Source: Phaeoceros laevis
Taxonomy: Eukaryota; Anthocerotophyta; Anthocerotopsida; Notothyladales
DNA: 64,000 nucleotides
Direction of reading: 5' to 3'
NCBI GenBank assembly: GCA_049999765.1
Contig: JBNGIQ010009341.1
Coordinates: forward strand, 143,541-207,540
The notes beneath the pieces were generated by a model. The model made no database searches. It had not been told where the DNA came from and was given only the letters and a program-made list of their open reading frames with translations. A program made the position numbers and the translations under genes. Positions 32,009 to 42,020 of this stretch are shown here, one piece after another (within the stretch, counting starts at the first letter, position 1; every line of letters starts with the position of its first letter).

Positions 32009-34132
32009 GTTGTAGAGTACGAAAGCGACTTAGCGCTTGGAACTTGGAGCAAAACATGTGAGGAGGCGCTGCTATCTGAGGCTGTAAAAGCATTGGACCT
32101 CCAGGTGCAGAGAGGATATGATGTTGATAACTCCGTCTTCTATGGTGTGCTCAAAAGGTGCATTGCAGAGAAGGATTTTGTTCTTGGCAGGCGGGTTCAT
32201 GCTCTCGCTGTCAAGGGTGGGTACGAGTCAGACACATTTTTGGCAAACCATATCATTCGGATGTACTCTTCTAATGGGAAGTTGGATGAGGCCAGTGAAG
32301 TATTTGCAAGGGTGGCCGAACCAGACCGCCATATGTGGGCTTCCATCATCTTGGCGCATGCACGACATGGGCAGCCCGAGCAGGCTATAAAACTTTACCG
32401 GCAGATGAAAGAATCAGCTCTAGGGGCAAACGACCATGTGTTTGTGGCAGTTCTCAAAGCGTGTGCGAATGCGGAGGATCTTTCTTCTGGCAAGGAGGTC
32501 CATGCTGATATTCTGGGGACTGCAGGCAAGCCCAACGTATTTGTGAATAACTGCCTAGTGGTTATGTACGCAAGGTGTGGGAGCTTGAAGGATGCACGAA
32601 TGGTGTTTGACAATCTGTCAAGCAAGAATGTAGTAACGTGGAATGCCATGATAACAGCATATGCACAGCATGGTCTCGGTCAAGAGGCTCTGACTCTCTA
32701 TGGCGGAATGCAAGAAGAAGGCATAACATCTGCAAATCGTGTAACGTTTGTGATGCTTCTCCAAGCATGTGCCACCATAGGAGCTTTGCATCAGGGAAAG
32801 CAGCTCCACGCACAGATCCAGTATAGAAGACTGGAAACGGATATAGCAGTAGGGACCTGCCTGGTTGACATGTATGCAAAGTGTGGAAGTTTAGCGGATG
32901 CTCGCAGAGTGTTTGACAACCTGTCAAGCAAAAATGTGGTGACCTGGACTGCAATGATTACAGGATATTCCCAGCATGGCCTTGGACAAGAAGCCATTTT
33001 CCTTTATGAAAGCATGCAGAAAGAGGGGATCACTTCAGCAAATCAAGTGACATTTGTTGCCCTTCTAAAAGCATGTGCGAGCGTTAGGGCCCTCCATCAG
33101 GGGAAGCAGCTTCATTCACAAATTCAGAAACGAGGACTGCAAGCTGATGTGGTTATCGGCAACTGCCTGGTGGACATGTACGCAAAATGCGGGAGCTTGG
33201 AAGATGCTCGTAGAGTTTTTGACAATGTGTCCTATAGAACCGTTGTGACCTGGACTGCCATGATTGCAGGCTACGCTCAGCATGGGCTTGGTCAAGAAGC
33301 CCTTGCGCTCTATGACAAAATGCAGCTGGAAGGGGTCACTCCAGCGAATCAAGTAACATTTGCATGCCTTTTGCAGGCCTGCGGTAGCGTCTCACATCTG
33401 GAAAAGGGGAGGGAAATTCATGCTCAGATTTCCAAAGCCGGGCTTGATGATACTGATCTTGTTTTGGCAAGCACTCTTGTCGATATGTATGGTAAATGCG
33501 GAAGCATGGTTGATGCACAGCAGGTGTTTGAGGCATTGCCTGCTAGAAACATATACACGTGGAATGCATTAATAGCAGGGTATGCCCGCCAAGGACAGAG
33601 TGAACTTGTGTTCGATGTATTCCACAGGATGAGCCAGGAGACCATTCAGCCAAATGGCATCACCTTCCTCAGTCTTCTTGCTGTATGCAGTCATGTAGGC
33701 CTTGTGGACAAGGGCCAAAAGTACTTTAAGGCTATGAGTCGAGATTATGGCCTTAGTCCTAGCATCGAGCACTACAATTGCATGGTGGATATTCTCGGCC
33801 GCGCAGGACAAGTTGAAGAAGCTATGGAAATGGTGAAGACAATGCCTATCAAACCCCACGTTGAGGTCTGGAGAAGTCTGTTGGGTGCATGTCAAAAGTG
33901 GAGGAATGTAGAGCTTGGAAGAGAGGCATTTGAATGTGCAACGCAGTTGGACAAGACCAATCCTGCGGCATATGTCTTGATGTCAAATATCTATGTCGCA
34001 GCTAACATGCAGGACAAGGCAAAGGAGATCCAGGTAATGAGAATGAAAGCACGAGCAAGGAAGCATCCAGGACAAAGCTGGTGGACTGATGTAGACGGTG
34101 TAATGCATAGATTTGGGGCAGGTGATAAATGA
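32009..34132 (+). CDS. PLS-class pentatricopeptide repeat protein, E/E+ type without DYW (paralogue of the 28.7-30.8 kb gene)
   Basis: The frame is open from an AG acceptor-like site near 32007 to the TGA at 34130-34132, about 700 codons. It begins ...LGTWSKTCEEALLSEAVKAL, homologous to VGTWSKQNEKGQLSEAVDAL of the inverted neighbour. Repeats such as VFYGVLKRCIAEKDFVLGRR, YAKCGSLADARRVFDNLSSK and WTAMITGYSQHGLGQEA follow the PLS order. The end has YNCMVDILGRAGQVEEAMEM and PGQSWWTDVDGVMHRFG, an E+ type end without DYW. No in-frame ATG precedes the conserved region, so the start lies in an upstream exon. Likely role: organelle RNA recognition, probably for editing. The two genes arose by an inverted duplication. 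Confidence 0.85.
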   Translation, partial: VVEYESDLALGTWSKTCEEALLSEAVKALDLQVQRGYDVDNSVFYGVLKRCIAEKDFVLGRRVHALAVKGGYESDTFLANHIIRMYSSNGKLDEASEVFARVAEPDRHMWASIILAHARHGQPEQAIKLYRQMKESALGANDHVFVAVLKACANAEDLSSGKEVHADILGTAGKPNVFVNNCLVVMYARCGSLKDARMVFDNLSSKNVVTWNAMITAYAQHGLGQEALTLYGGMQEEGITSANRVTFVMLLQACATIGALHQGKQLHAQIQYRRLETDIAVGTCLVDMYAKCGSLADARRVFDNLSSKNVVTWTAMITGYSQHGLGQEAIFLYESMQKEGITSANQVTFVALLKACASVRALHQGKQLHSQIQKRGLQADVVIGNCLVDMYAKCGSLEDARRVFDNVSYRTVVTWTAMIAGYAQHGLGQEALALYDKMQLEGVTPANQVTFACLLQACGSVSHLEKGREIHAQISKAGLDDTDLVLASTLVDMYGKCGSMVDAQQVFEALPARNIYTWNALIAGYARQGQSELVFDVFHRMSQETIQPNGITFLSLLAVCSHVGLVDKGQKYFKAMSRDYGLSPSIEHYNCMVDILGRAGQVEEAMEMVKTMPIKPHVEVWRSLLGACQKWRNVELGREAFECATQLDKTNPAAYVLMSNIYVAANMQDKAKEIQVMRMKARARKHPGQSWWTDVDGVMHRFGAGDK

Positions 34133-34760
34133 GACCCTGGAATGCCCCACGTGTTTACTACGGGGATCTTGACGAAAGTCGTTGTTCAGTGATCCTGATC
34201 TGCCTGATGATGCGATGTACGGACACGTGAGAAGCTGGCTATTGGGCATTTCCGACGTTGATAACTAACTGCTGTCAAAAATCTGGGGATGTTTAAGAAG
34301 TGTCATGCAGCCATGCCCAATTTACCGAGTATTAAGCAGCAGCCCATATTTCGCCAGAGATGGAGGACGCACAAGGCTTTTGTGCAGAACTGGTTGGTCT
34401 ATTGGAAACTCGTGCAACAGAGGTCATATGGATCGACCAAGGCGTCTATGACAATACATTCAGGAACTGGTCAGAGGAACTAGCTGGCTTTCTGGTATCG
34501 TGAGGAAGGTTTGCAATGGTAAGATGTATCAGATCATAACCAGGAATCGAATATGAAAAGGGTGGAGGTAGGAGGCCAAGGGAATAAGAGGAGTTTACGG
34601 AAGATGGAAGGACCGACTGACTGACTTTTTCGTCTGCCAACCACGAGGTGCTTCGCGGCAACTCATGGGTACTGGCCTTGGCTTGCGCCCTACACAATTG
34701 TCCTGGAATCTCACACCTTTTGCAGGATCTGGATGAACATCCTGAGGGAGCTAGCTAAGC
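34133..34760. other. Intergenic gap before the HAD-like remnant
   Basis: PPR 3' flank and leader of the HAD-like remnant. I see no gene, RNA or repeat in it. Confidence 0.5.
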
Positions 34761-35510
34761 ATGGCTGCTGCTGCGGCAACCATACCTATCCCTGAGATTG
34801 CCACAGGTAAGTTTCGCTGCCAATGCAACCTCTTTTTGCTCAGAATGGGATTGGGCCTTGCGGAAGCAGCTGAGGACAGCATCATTAATTGTGAGTAGGC
34901 TTGGATAACTGCCTTCAATGAGGAGGATTCGGGAGCTGGTCCAGTTGAATCTCCAGAAAAACCCGTGATCGCGAGGCGGAAGCTGCTGCTGGTGCTGGAT
35001 CTGAACGGGCTTCTGCTGGACTGCTCCCTCCTCAGGCTGAGCGGCTCTCCAGCAGGGAAGTCGGGTGAACCAGAAATGGATCTACCCGCGCCCCGGCGTG
35101 CTCGAGTTCCTGCGCTTCTGCTTCTCCCGGTTCGAAGTAGGCGTCTGGTCCTGCGCCATGTCCGCCAACGTGCACAAGTACTTGGCGGCCGTGTTCCCGG
35201 CCGAGCTCCACCGCCAGCTGCTCTTCGTGTGGGGGCAGGAGCGGTGCAGCCAGACGGGGGAGAAAGTCCCAGTGTCGGGCGCGGCCAACAGGCGCAAGCC
35301 GATGCTGCTCAAGGAGCTGAAGCGGCTGTGCGAGGCGTTCCCGCACTACGGCCGGGGTGTTCCCCACCACGTATTCCAGGAAGGAGCATGCACGGGATGA
35401 TGAGTATCTGATGGCGGTGGTGCTGCCGTGGTTGGAGAAGCTGTGGGAGTCGGAGCAGACGGTGCCGGGGTTCGTGAGGGAGAGGCCTCTGGGGCAACCC
35501 GCCATCTCCT
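34761..35510 (+). pseudogene. HAD/FCP1-homology phosphatase, broken
   Basis: A possible first exon starts at ATG 34761 and ends at a GTAAGT donor near 34806. After an AG near 34902 the sequence reads SPEKPVIARRKLLLVLDLNG, the nucleophile-bearing first motif of plant FCP1/SCP-like HAD proteins. The frame then changes; from about 35065 it reads NQKWIYPRPGVLEFLRFCFS, FEVGVWSCAMSANVHKYL and LLFVWGQERCSQTGEKVP. It changes again near 35356, where FPHYG is directly followed by VFPTTYSRKEHARDDEYL in another frame. The expected block with the second catalytic acidic motif (I/V-D-D-E/S-P-Y-K-A), about 20-25 residues, is missing there. With two frame changes and a lost catalytic motif I call it a pseudogene; an unrecognised intron could explain only the first change. 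Confidence 0.65.
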
Positions 35511-38500
35511 CTGCGCATCCCCTGTGGGGGGCCTGGTCAGGCTGCTGTAAAAGGAGATCCTGGTGTCAGCTTCAGCAGTTTGCCGCAGTTGCTGTGCATG
35601 CTGCTGGTCAGGTGCTTCCCAACTTCAAGAATGCGGACTCCTTCTCGGCAGCTCATGAAGTTGAGGGACTCTGTATTGAAGGACATCTAGACAAAGCAGT
35701 GGATATCGTTGTGGGCATGGAGGAAGAGGGCAGTAAGCCGTCTATGCGCATGTATAGCTCTCTCTTAAAGGCGTGCGTCAAGAGGAGTGGTCTATCTCAA
35801 GCTAAGCGCGTACATGCTCATTTGGCCAAACATGGGTGGGATGCCAACAGTGTTCTGGGAGAATACATGGTGAGCACTCTGGTGCAGTGCGGTGGTCTTG
35901 CTGAGGCGCTCCAGCTATTTTACAAGTTGCCACGCCGTACTGAGTTTTCCTGGACAGCCATCATCTCTGGGTACACCAGAACCGGACAATGTCAGAAGGC
36001 GCTGAAGATGTACTACTGGATGCAACAGGAAGGTTTGGAACCAAACAAGTATACCCTGATCAGCCTTCTCAAAGCTTGTGGCAGTTTGTCGGACCTGGAA
36101 GAGGGCAAGCGCATCCATGGTGACGTGTTGAAGTGCAGATTAGAGAGTGATGTGTTTGTGGGCACGTGTCTGATCAACATGTATGCGAAATGCGGAAAAC
36201 TATCGGATGCTAGAAAGGTGTTCGATGAGTTGTCCGAAAGGAATGTAGTCGCATGGAATGTGTTGCTGTCAGCATACGCTCAGAGGGGCCAAGCAAATAT
36301 GGCAGTGCAGCTGTATGAAGAAATGCAGCAGAAAGGCGTGAGTCCAGATGATCGGACTTTTGTCAGCACACTGCAGTCATGTAGTAGGCTTGCAGAAGAA
36401 GAAACAGTCAAAGCCAAGTCATTCGAAAAGGCAAAGCGGGTACATTGTGATGCACGACTAAGGGGGTATGATGCCGATGTGTTTGTTGGAAACACCCTCA
36501 TAAGCATGTATGGGAAGTTTGGGAGCCTTGTAGATGCGCAGCATGTCTTTGATGGATTGTCTCATCGTGATGTGGTGTCATGGAATGCTGTGCTTGCAGC
36601 TCATTCTCAGCATGGCCAAGCAGAAAAAGTCTTTCACCTGTACAATCAGATGCGTAAGGAGTGTGTTAGTCCAGATGTTCGAACGTTTCTGAGTGTGCTC
36701 CAAGCATGTAATGTGCTTGCTGGGCGAGGAGAAGCAATTGATGCTGGTGAGGGATTCACTAAAGTGAATCTTTTGGAAAAGGGGAAGGAAATACATTGGG
36801 ACGCTCATAGAAAGGGTTACGATTCACATGTGTATCTTGGCAATACTCTCATTACTATGTATGGAAAATGTGGGAGCATTGTGGATGCGCAATTTGTTTT
36901 TGATGGGCTGTTGCATCCTGATGTGGTCTCCTGGAATGCAATGCTCGCAGTATATGTTGAGATGGGCCAAGCAGAGAGGGCTCTCAAGTTGTATGAACAA
37001 ATGAGGGAAGAAGGCAGTAGTGCAGATGGTCGAACATACATGAGTGCTCTTCAAGCATGTAGCATGCTGGCAGACAAGGAAGGAAACACACTCGTGGATG
37101 GACTATCTACCAAAGCAAAGCATTTGGAGAAAGGTAAGGCAATTCATGCGGATGCACGAAGCAAAAGCAAATATGGAGATGTTTTTGTTGCTAGCACTCT
37201 TGTTGCTCTTTATGGTAAGTGTGGGAGCGTTGTGGATGCGTGGAATGTGTTTGATGAGTTGCCTCGCCGGGATGTAGTGTCATGGAATACGATGTTAGCA
37301 GCATGTGCTCAAGTAGGCCAAGCTGAAAAGGCTTGGCAGCTGTATGAACGAATGCGGGAGGATGCTGTAAGTCCAGATGTTCGGACATTTGTTAGTGTCA
37401 TCCAAGCATGTGGCATGCTTGGAGAAAAGCAACACGATCCTGAAAATGCCCAACCCATGAAAGCAAGGATACTGGAAAGAGGGAAGGCACTGCATGCTGA
37501 CGCTTGTAGAAAGGGCTATGGTTCTGATGTCTTTGTTGGTAGTACTCTCATCAGTATGTACGGGAAGTGCGGGAGCGTTTGTGATGCCCAGCTTGTGTTT
37601 GATGGGCTGTCCCACAGGGATGTGGTGTTATGGAACGTGATGCTGGCACTGTATGCAGAGCAAGGCCACGCAGGGAAGACATTGCAGGTGTATGATGAAA
37701 TGCAGGAGGAAGGCGTGAGTCCAAACGGTGTAAGCTTTGTGAGCGCACTGCAAGCTTGTGGCATGCTTGCAGAGAAAGATGTAGTTGTGGGTGGAGAACT
37801 AGTCAAAGTGAAGGCTCTCGAGATGGTGAAGACAATCCATGCTAAGACTTGGAGAAAAGGCCATGATGCAGATGTATCAGTTGGCAATACCCTTGTGAAA
37901 ACCTACACAGCGTGTGGGAGTATTGAGGATGCAAGAGATGTGTTTGATGGGTTGTCACAGCGGACCTTGGTCTCATGGAAGGCCATGATTGCTGCATACG
38001 TGCAGCAGGGCCATGGAGAGAGGGCATTGCAGCTATACAGACAAATGCAAGACGAAGAAGTGAGTCCGGATGATGGCACACTTGTGAACCTCTTGCAAGT
38101 ATGCAGCTACACGGGGAGCTTGGATGTCTGCAGAGAGATTCATGATACTCTCGTTGATACAGGACAGGACACAAACCTTACCCTGGCAAGTTCTCTTATC
38201 CATGCATACGGGAGATGTGCCAGCATGGTTGATGCCCAGGCTGTGTTTGATGCACTTCCCCAGCCAGACTTGGTGTCATGGACTGCATTGATTGCTGGTT
38301 ATGCCCGACAAGGAAGCTGTGAGGCAAGCCTGCAATGTTACGACAAGATGCAGGTAGATGGTATCAAGCCAGACGGAGTCACATTTGTTTCACTCTTGTC
38401 TGCATGCAATCATGCCGGCCATGTAGACAGAGGCATCCAGTACTTCGAATCCATGACTAGAGATCATGGTATCGTCCCGGAGGTCGACCATTACACTTGT

Positions 38501-38941
38501 ATGGTGGACCTCCTTGGTCGTGCAGGATATTTCACCAGAGTGCAACAGATGCTGTCGAACATGCAGGTGCAGCCTGATCTACCTATGTGGTTGAGTCTGC
38601 TATCCGCCTGCCGAAAGCATGGCAAGGTAGAGATCGGGAAGCAGGCGTTTGAGGCTGCAGTGCAGCTGCAGCCAAGTCATGCCGCTGCATATGTCCTGAT
38701 GTCCGACCTCTATGCTGATGCTGCTCTATGGGACCGTGCAAATGAGGTGAATGCAATGCAACAAAAAGCAAATGCGTTTAGGAAGCCTGGCCAGAGCTGG
38801 ATCAAGCATGACCAGCAAGTTCACACATTCCTTGTGGGCAACCACGTGCACCCCAGAAAGGAAGTGCTTTATAACCTGCTTGAGAACTTCAGACCTCAAG
38901 GGAGCGAGAATCCCAGGTGTAAACAGGTGGCTGTCTCGTAG
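35411..38941 (+). CDS. Very long PLS-class PPR protein, E+ type, fused in frame to the HAD-like tail
   Basis: The frame is open from 35357 to the TAG at 38939-38941; the first ATG is at 35411, giving 1,176 residues. The first ~35 residues (LPWLEKLWESEQTVPGFVRE ... RPLGQPAI) are the C-terminus of the HAD-like phosphatase. After a linker (to about 35640) the PPR array runs to the end. Several repeats are separated by about 12-20 extra residues rich in Glu/Lys just after a 'LQACxML' motif (for example MLADKEGNTLVDG, MLAEKDVVVGGELVK), an unusual periodic insertion. The end holds HYTCMVDLLGRAGYFTRVQQ, PGQSWIKHDQQVHTFLVGN and RKEVLYNLLENF, an E+ end without DYW. The true start may be an intron-separated exon rather than the phosphatase-derived ATG. 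Confidence 0.75.
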   Translation: MAVVLPWLEKLWESEQTVPGFVRERPLGQPAISSAHPLWGAWSGCCKRRSWCQLQQFAAVAVHAAGQVLPNFKNADSFSAAHEVEGLCIEGHLDKAVDIVVGMEEEGSKPSMRMYSSLLKACVKRSGLSQAKRVHAHLAKHGWDANSVLGEYMVSTLVQCGGLAEALQLFYKLPRRTEFSWTAIISGYTRTGQCQKALKMYYWMQQEGLEPNKYTLISLLKACGSLSDLEEGKRIHGDVLKCRLESDVFVGTCLINMYAKCGKLSDARKVFDELSERNVVAWNVLLSAYAQRGQANMAVQLYEEMQQKGVSPDDRTFVSTLQSCSRLAEEETVKAKSFEKAKRVHCDARLRGYDADVFVGNTLISMYGKFGSLVDAQHVFDGLSHRDVVSWNAVLAAHSQHGQAEKVFHLYNQMRKECVSPDVRTFLSVLQACNVLAGRGEAIDAGEGFTKVNLLEKGKEIHWDAHRKGYDSHVYLGNTLITMYGKCGSIVDAQFVFDGLLHPDVVSWNAMLAVYVEMGQAERALKLYEQMREEGSSADGRTYMSALQACSMLADKEGNTLVDGLSTKAKHLEKGKAIHADARSKSKYGDVFVASTLVALYGKCGSVVDAWNVFDELPRRDVVSWNTMLAACAQVGQAEKAWQLYERMREDAVSPDVRTFVSVIQACGMLGEKQHDPENAQPMKARILERGKALHADACRKGYGSDVFVGSTLISMYGKCGSVCDAQLVFDGLSHRDVVLWNVMLALYAEQGHAGKTLQVYDEMQEEGVSPNGVSFVSALQACGMLAEKDVVVGGELVKVKALEMVKTIHAKTWRKGHDADVSVGNTLVKTYTACGSIEDARDVFDGLSQRTLVSWKAMIAAYVQQGHGERALQLYRQMQDEEVSPDDGTLVNLLQVCSYTGSLDVCREIHDTLVDTGQDTNLTLASSLIHAYGRCASMVDAQAVFDALPQPDLVSWTALIAGYARQGSCEASLQCYDKMQVDGIKPDGVTFVSLLSACNHAGHVDRGIQYFESMTRDHGIVPEVDHYTCMVDLLGRAGYFTRVQQMLSNMQVQPDLPMWLSLLSACRKHGKVEIGKQAFEAAVQLQPSHAAAYVLMSDLYADAALWDRANEVNAMQQKANAFRKPGQSWIKHDQQVHTFLVGNHVHPRKEVLYNLLENFRPQGSENPRCKQVAVS

Positions 38942-39189
38942 CAACGGGAAATGCCATATACTCGCTGCCGGTTTTTTGCGACTTGCAAACGGTGGGCAAC
39001 GCTGTCTGATGTCACCACAACAGGTGAAAGACGAGTATCGAGAGTCCTGATAGCCTGGTCAGGTGAGAAGTACGTCACTCTGCTACTGTTGAGCTGCACT
39101 CTTTCATGCGAACAGCATGCATGGTGCCGGACAGAAATTTTATTCGTGTATAGTTCGAATTACAAGGATTTTCACAATCGGAATTGAGA
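38942..39189. other. 3' flank of the long PPR gene
   Basis: No gene seen. An SPS-derived segment begins at about 39190. Confidence 0.5.
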
Positions 39190-39632
39190 GGCTATGCATA
39201 ACTTATCCAACATAATCTGCACAAACCGCTTTCTACGTGTACAAAGCAGCATAGCCCCTTCAGTAAATGGGTTCCAATACATAATCAGTGACCATCCCTT
39301 TCAGCTCCCGAAATCCAGAATTGAACAAAGCTCTCAGAGGTTGCCTTCGGCTAAATCACGACATGATGGTTTCCCTGCTCAGAGGACTGCGAGTCAAAAA
39401 TATCATCCACCACTTGGAATGCCAGACCCCGGTGCTTGCCAAAATCAAACATACAGTCACCTGTAGATACAAGGCCTCATGGTGCTGACAATAGCAGAAC
39501 ATTTTGCACTAGCTGCAATCACGATGCAGTCTTGAAGTAGCTCTTTTCCATGTGTCCTCAATTATCAAGTCACATGCAAACACACTTTACGCTTGTTTAA
39601 TCTCACCACTTGAGAAATCCCTAATACCAGAC
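39190..39632 (-). pseudogene. 3' fragment of solanesyl-diphosphate synthase (third copy)
   Basis: On the minus strand the 3' untranslated region (TTATCCAACATAATCTGC) and parts of the last SPS exon are recognisable. They include sequence for the start of the last exon near 39630 (RDFSSGEIK equivalent), the QVVDDILDF region near 39410 in a damaged frame, and the tail RALFNSGFRELKGMVTDY, VLEPIY. It shares with the fragment at 26.9-27.3 kb the same in-frame loss of about 48 codons before LKGMV, so those two fragments are closer to each other than to the intact gene. It ends just inside the intron before the last exon. Confidence 0.85.
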
Positions 39633-39818
39633 ACCGTGTCCACGGTTCACAACTTGAAGATGTACTTGGACGAGAACTTCACTACTCAGAAGATGTGCCA
39701 AGTCCAAATGTGGATCCAAGCTGGGACGACAGGGAAAATGGGTCATCCACGTTGGAACTTGATTAAGGATTCATTTAGGAATGAATAAAACTAGATGAGA
39801 TTAAAGGGGTTTCAACTT

Positions 39819-40113
39819 TTAACCCTTAATGACCCGGGTTTCGAATCGCTCGGGCTTGGAATCGCCCGGGCTGTTACCAAAAGTCTCTCCGATGTGACGG
39901 AAAACGGGGCCCGTACAATCTTCTAACCTGATTGTTCCTTGCATATTATATCTGTACACGTGGCAAGTAGGCTCATTGGATAGAGCTGAACTAGCTCTCT
40001 CCATTGGTAGTAAAAAAAATTTATTTTAAAAACATTGCATGTGTATTTGTTTTCAGAATCGTGGGCAAGGACGGAACTGGACATATATGTCCTGTTGGGT
40101 CATTAAGGGTTAA
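39819..40113. mobile_element. MITE-like element with 17-bp perfect terminal inverted repeats
   Basis: TTAACCCTTAATGACCC at 39819-39835 is exactly the reverse complement of GGGTCATTAAGGGTTAA at 40097-40113. The 295-bp element has no coding capacity. Immediately inside the left end is an imperfect palindrome (GGGTTTCGAATCGCTCGGG / GGAATCGCCCGGG). I cannot identify a target-site duplication, so the transposon superfamily is open. Confidence 0.7.
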
Positions 40114-40392
40114 GCGGGCATGACCTAGGAGAGCCTAGGATGTCTACTAAAAGTCAAATTGGATGACACCCAAAAATCAAGTAGGAGAAAGAAAGGAAGT
40201 TTCAATATGGTGTCTGCCGTAGATACCGCTCATTCACCAAGTGGAGTAAAGAATGATTCAACGAAGGACAACAAATGGTCAAGAAGAAAGAAACGAAGTA
40301 CCTAACAAAGGATGCAGGGGTTAAGATATTTTTGGCATTCTTATATATGTAATTACATATAGATCTACATCTCAAATCAAATTCTTATCTAT
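40114..40392. other. AT-rich 3' flank of the PLATZ gene
   Basis: No gene seen; A/T-rich sequence with several short purine runs. Confidence 0.5.
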
Positions 40393-41615
40393 TCATTCAA
40401 ACTCATTGTACAAAGCCCGTTGCGGGTATTTTTGTTTCCTGAAGTGCTTCTGTTTCTCTATAATTGACGCTGCTGACTGCTTCATAACTCGATTCAAATC
40501 GCCAGATCGCTTGCGCTTGCTGATTTTCTTGGATACTTGAGAATGTTGGTTACTACTTGTAGATGATCTTGGCCTATTAGTGGTTGAAGAGCTGGATTTC
40601 AAAGTGATTAAAATTTGTGCGAATATCTCTCCATCTTGGAGCACTTCCATTCCTTGTTTATATGGTAGCTTCAAAGGAAGCCTACAGGATTCAGGTTCTG
40701 ACTCCCTTAGCATAAGATTTACAGCAAGCCCATTAGGCATGTCTTCTAAGTTCATATGGTCTTGATCCTTTGGGGATATCATAGTACTACAGTGTTGTGG
40801 ATCAGAAATTGATTGAGCAGTAGTGACTTCTTCAATGTCACTTTTTACCCTAATGACTGTTTCTGTCTTTTTTTCTCGTTTAGTGAAGTGTATGGTTTCC
40901 ACTTTTTCCATTGTTAAACTCCTTTTTCTCTGTATAGGAACTCGTTTTGTCTTAACTGCATCATCTTCATGTGTGTCTCTAGTAACCTGCTCCCTACCCA
41001 TAGATAGATGGACATCTTGAAACATCGGGTTGACAATTCCTTGATCAATAAATATCATCTTACAAGTTAGTGAACAGAACAAAGGCCGCAACTCATGTTT
41101 GTAATTGGTATTAGATGTAGCCATGGACCGCCCACATTGTGCACAAAAGAGGTTGCAACTTCTAGGTTTATCTTTTTGAGACTTTGTGGTCAAAAAATGC
41201 ACCCCATTATTGTTGACTATGAAGATTTGAATATGCTTATTATCCACTGTCGGATCACTCTTTTGAGGTCGTCAATGTTGATAGATTGTCGGCGTGATGT
41301 CATGCGGACTTGAAGTAGTGTGTGATCTGAATGTGTCTCATATTTGCCATACTCACATATGGGTCCTTCTTTGCAAGTGAGGCAATAAAACCTTTGAACT
41401 AGCCTTGTAGTCTTGTGCTCGCCGGGCTGGCTCCCATGAAAGGTACAACCATCTTTGGTGCCAAAGAAGATGTCACTCATATGTAAAAAATTTCTGAGCC
41501 ACCATATCCCAGTATTAGCACTCATACTAGGCATGTGCGATCGCGATGCACCATATTCCGCAAGATTTGTGCATCCACTACATCTACCTCCAGGTTGTAC
41601 CACTCGTCTATCCAT
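40393..41615 (-). pseudogene. PLATZ-family zinc-binding protein, one apparent frameshift
   Basis: Two minus-strand frames cover one PLATZ domain. The first (41615-41217) has WWLRNFLHMSDIFFGTKDGC, TFHGSQPGEHKTTR, FYCLTCKEGPICEYG and THSDHTLLQVR, giving the Cys/His ligands of the first zinc site. The second (41247-40393) has HIQIFIVNNNGVHFLTTKSQ, CNLFCAQCGRSM and PLFCSLTCKMIFID, the second Cys-rich part, followed by a long Lys/Ser-rich tail. The frames differ by one base around 41240, in the short stretch between LKRVIR and VDNKHIQ; adding one G would join them. A spliced intron cannot explain a one-base shift. PLATZ proteins bind A/T-rich DNA and repress transcription. The locus is either a young pseudogene or carries a sequence error. 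Confidence 0.7.
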
Positions 41616-42020
41616 AAGTGCTCCTCCTGGTGTCTACTTGTGCTCTCCGTTCTGGAAGATACTACTGTCACCCTCATCACTAATCAATGTTCAGGAAAAC
41701 GTATAAGGATCTTAAAAGACTCACCAATATGTGTAGTACATTGAACTATCTTGAAACACACTACAAGCTTCACATATGAGGTGCTCTTCTCTATGTCAAC
41801 CTAAACATACTTAAGCAACAAGCTAAACATACACCAAACGATATAAAATTTACTATTTTAACATTGGAAAGAGCATAACAATACAACAATTACTATAAGT
41901 AGCTTGTCCAAAAATAGGATAAACGACTGGCCAACAAAGTAATCGTGGAGTGCTTCCTGCCACGTGGCGGTGGTAACCATGCTCTTCGGCATCTCGCACG
42001 CAACGAACAGTATCACTATC
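41616..42020. other. PLATZ 5' flank
   Basis: AT-rich, no gene seen up to the MITE-like element at 42021. Confidence 0.5.

Noticed and set aside
39830-39890. tRNA-like TTCGAATC sequence
   Set aside because: The match is part of a palindrome inside the MITE-like element; no cloverleaf with acceptor stem or anticodon arm can be drawn.
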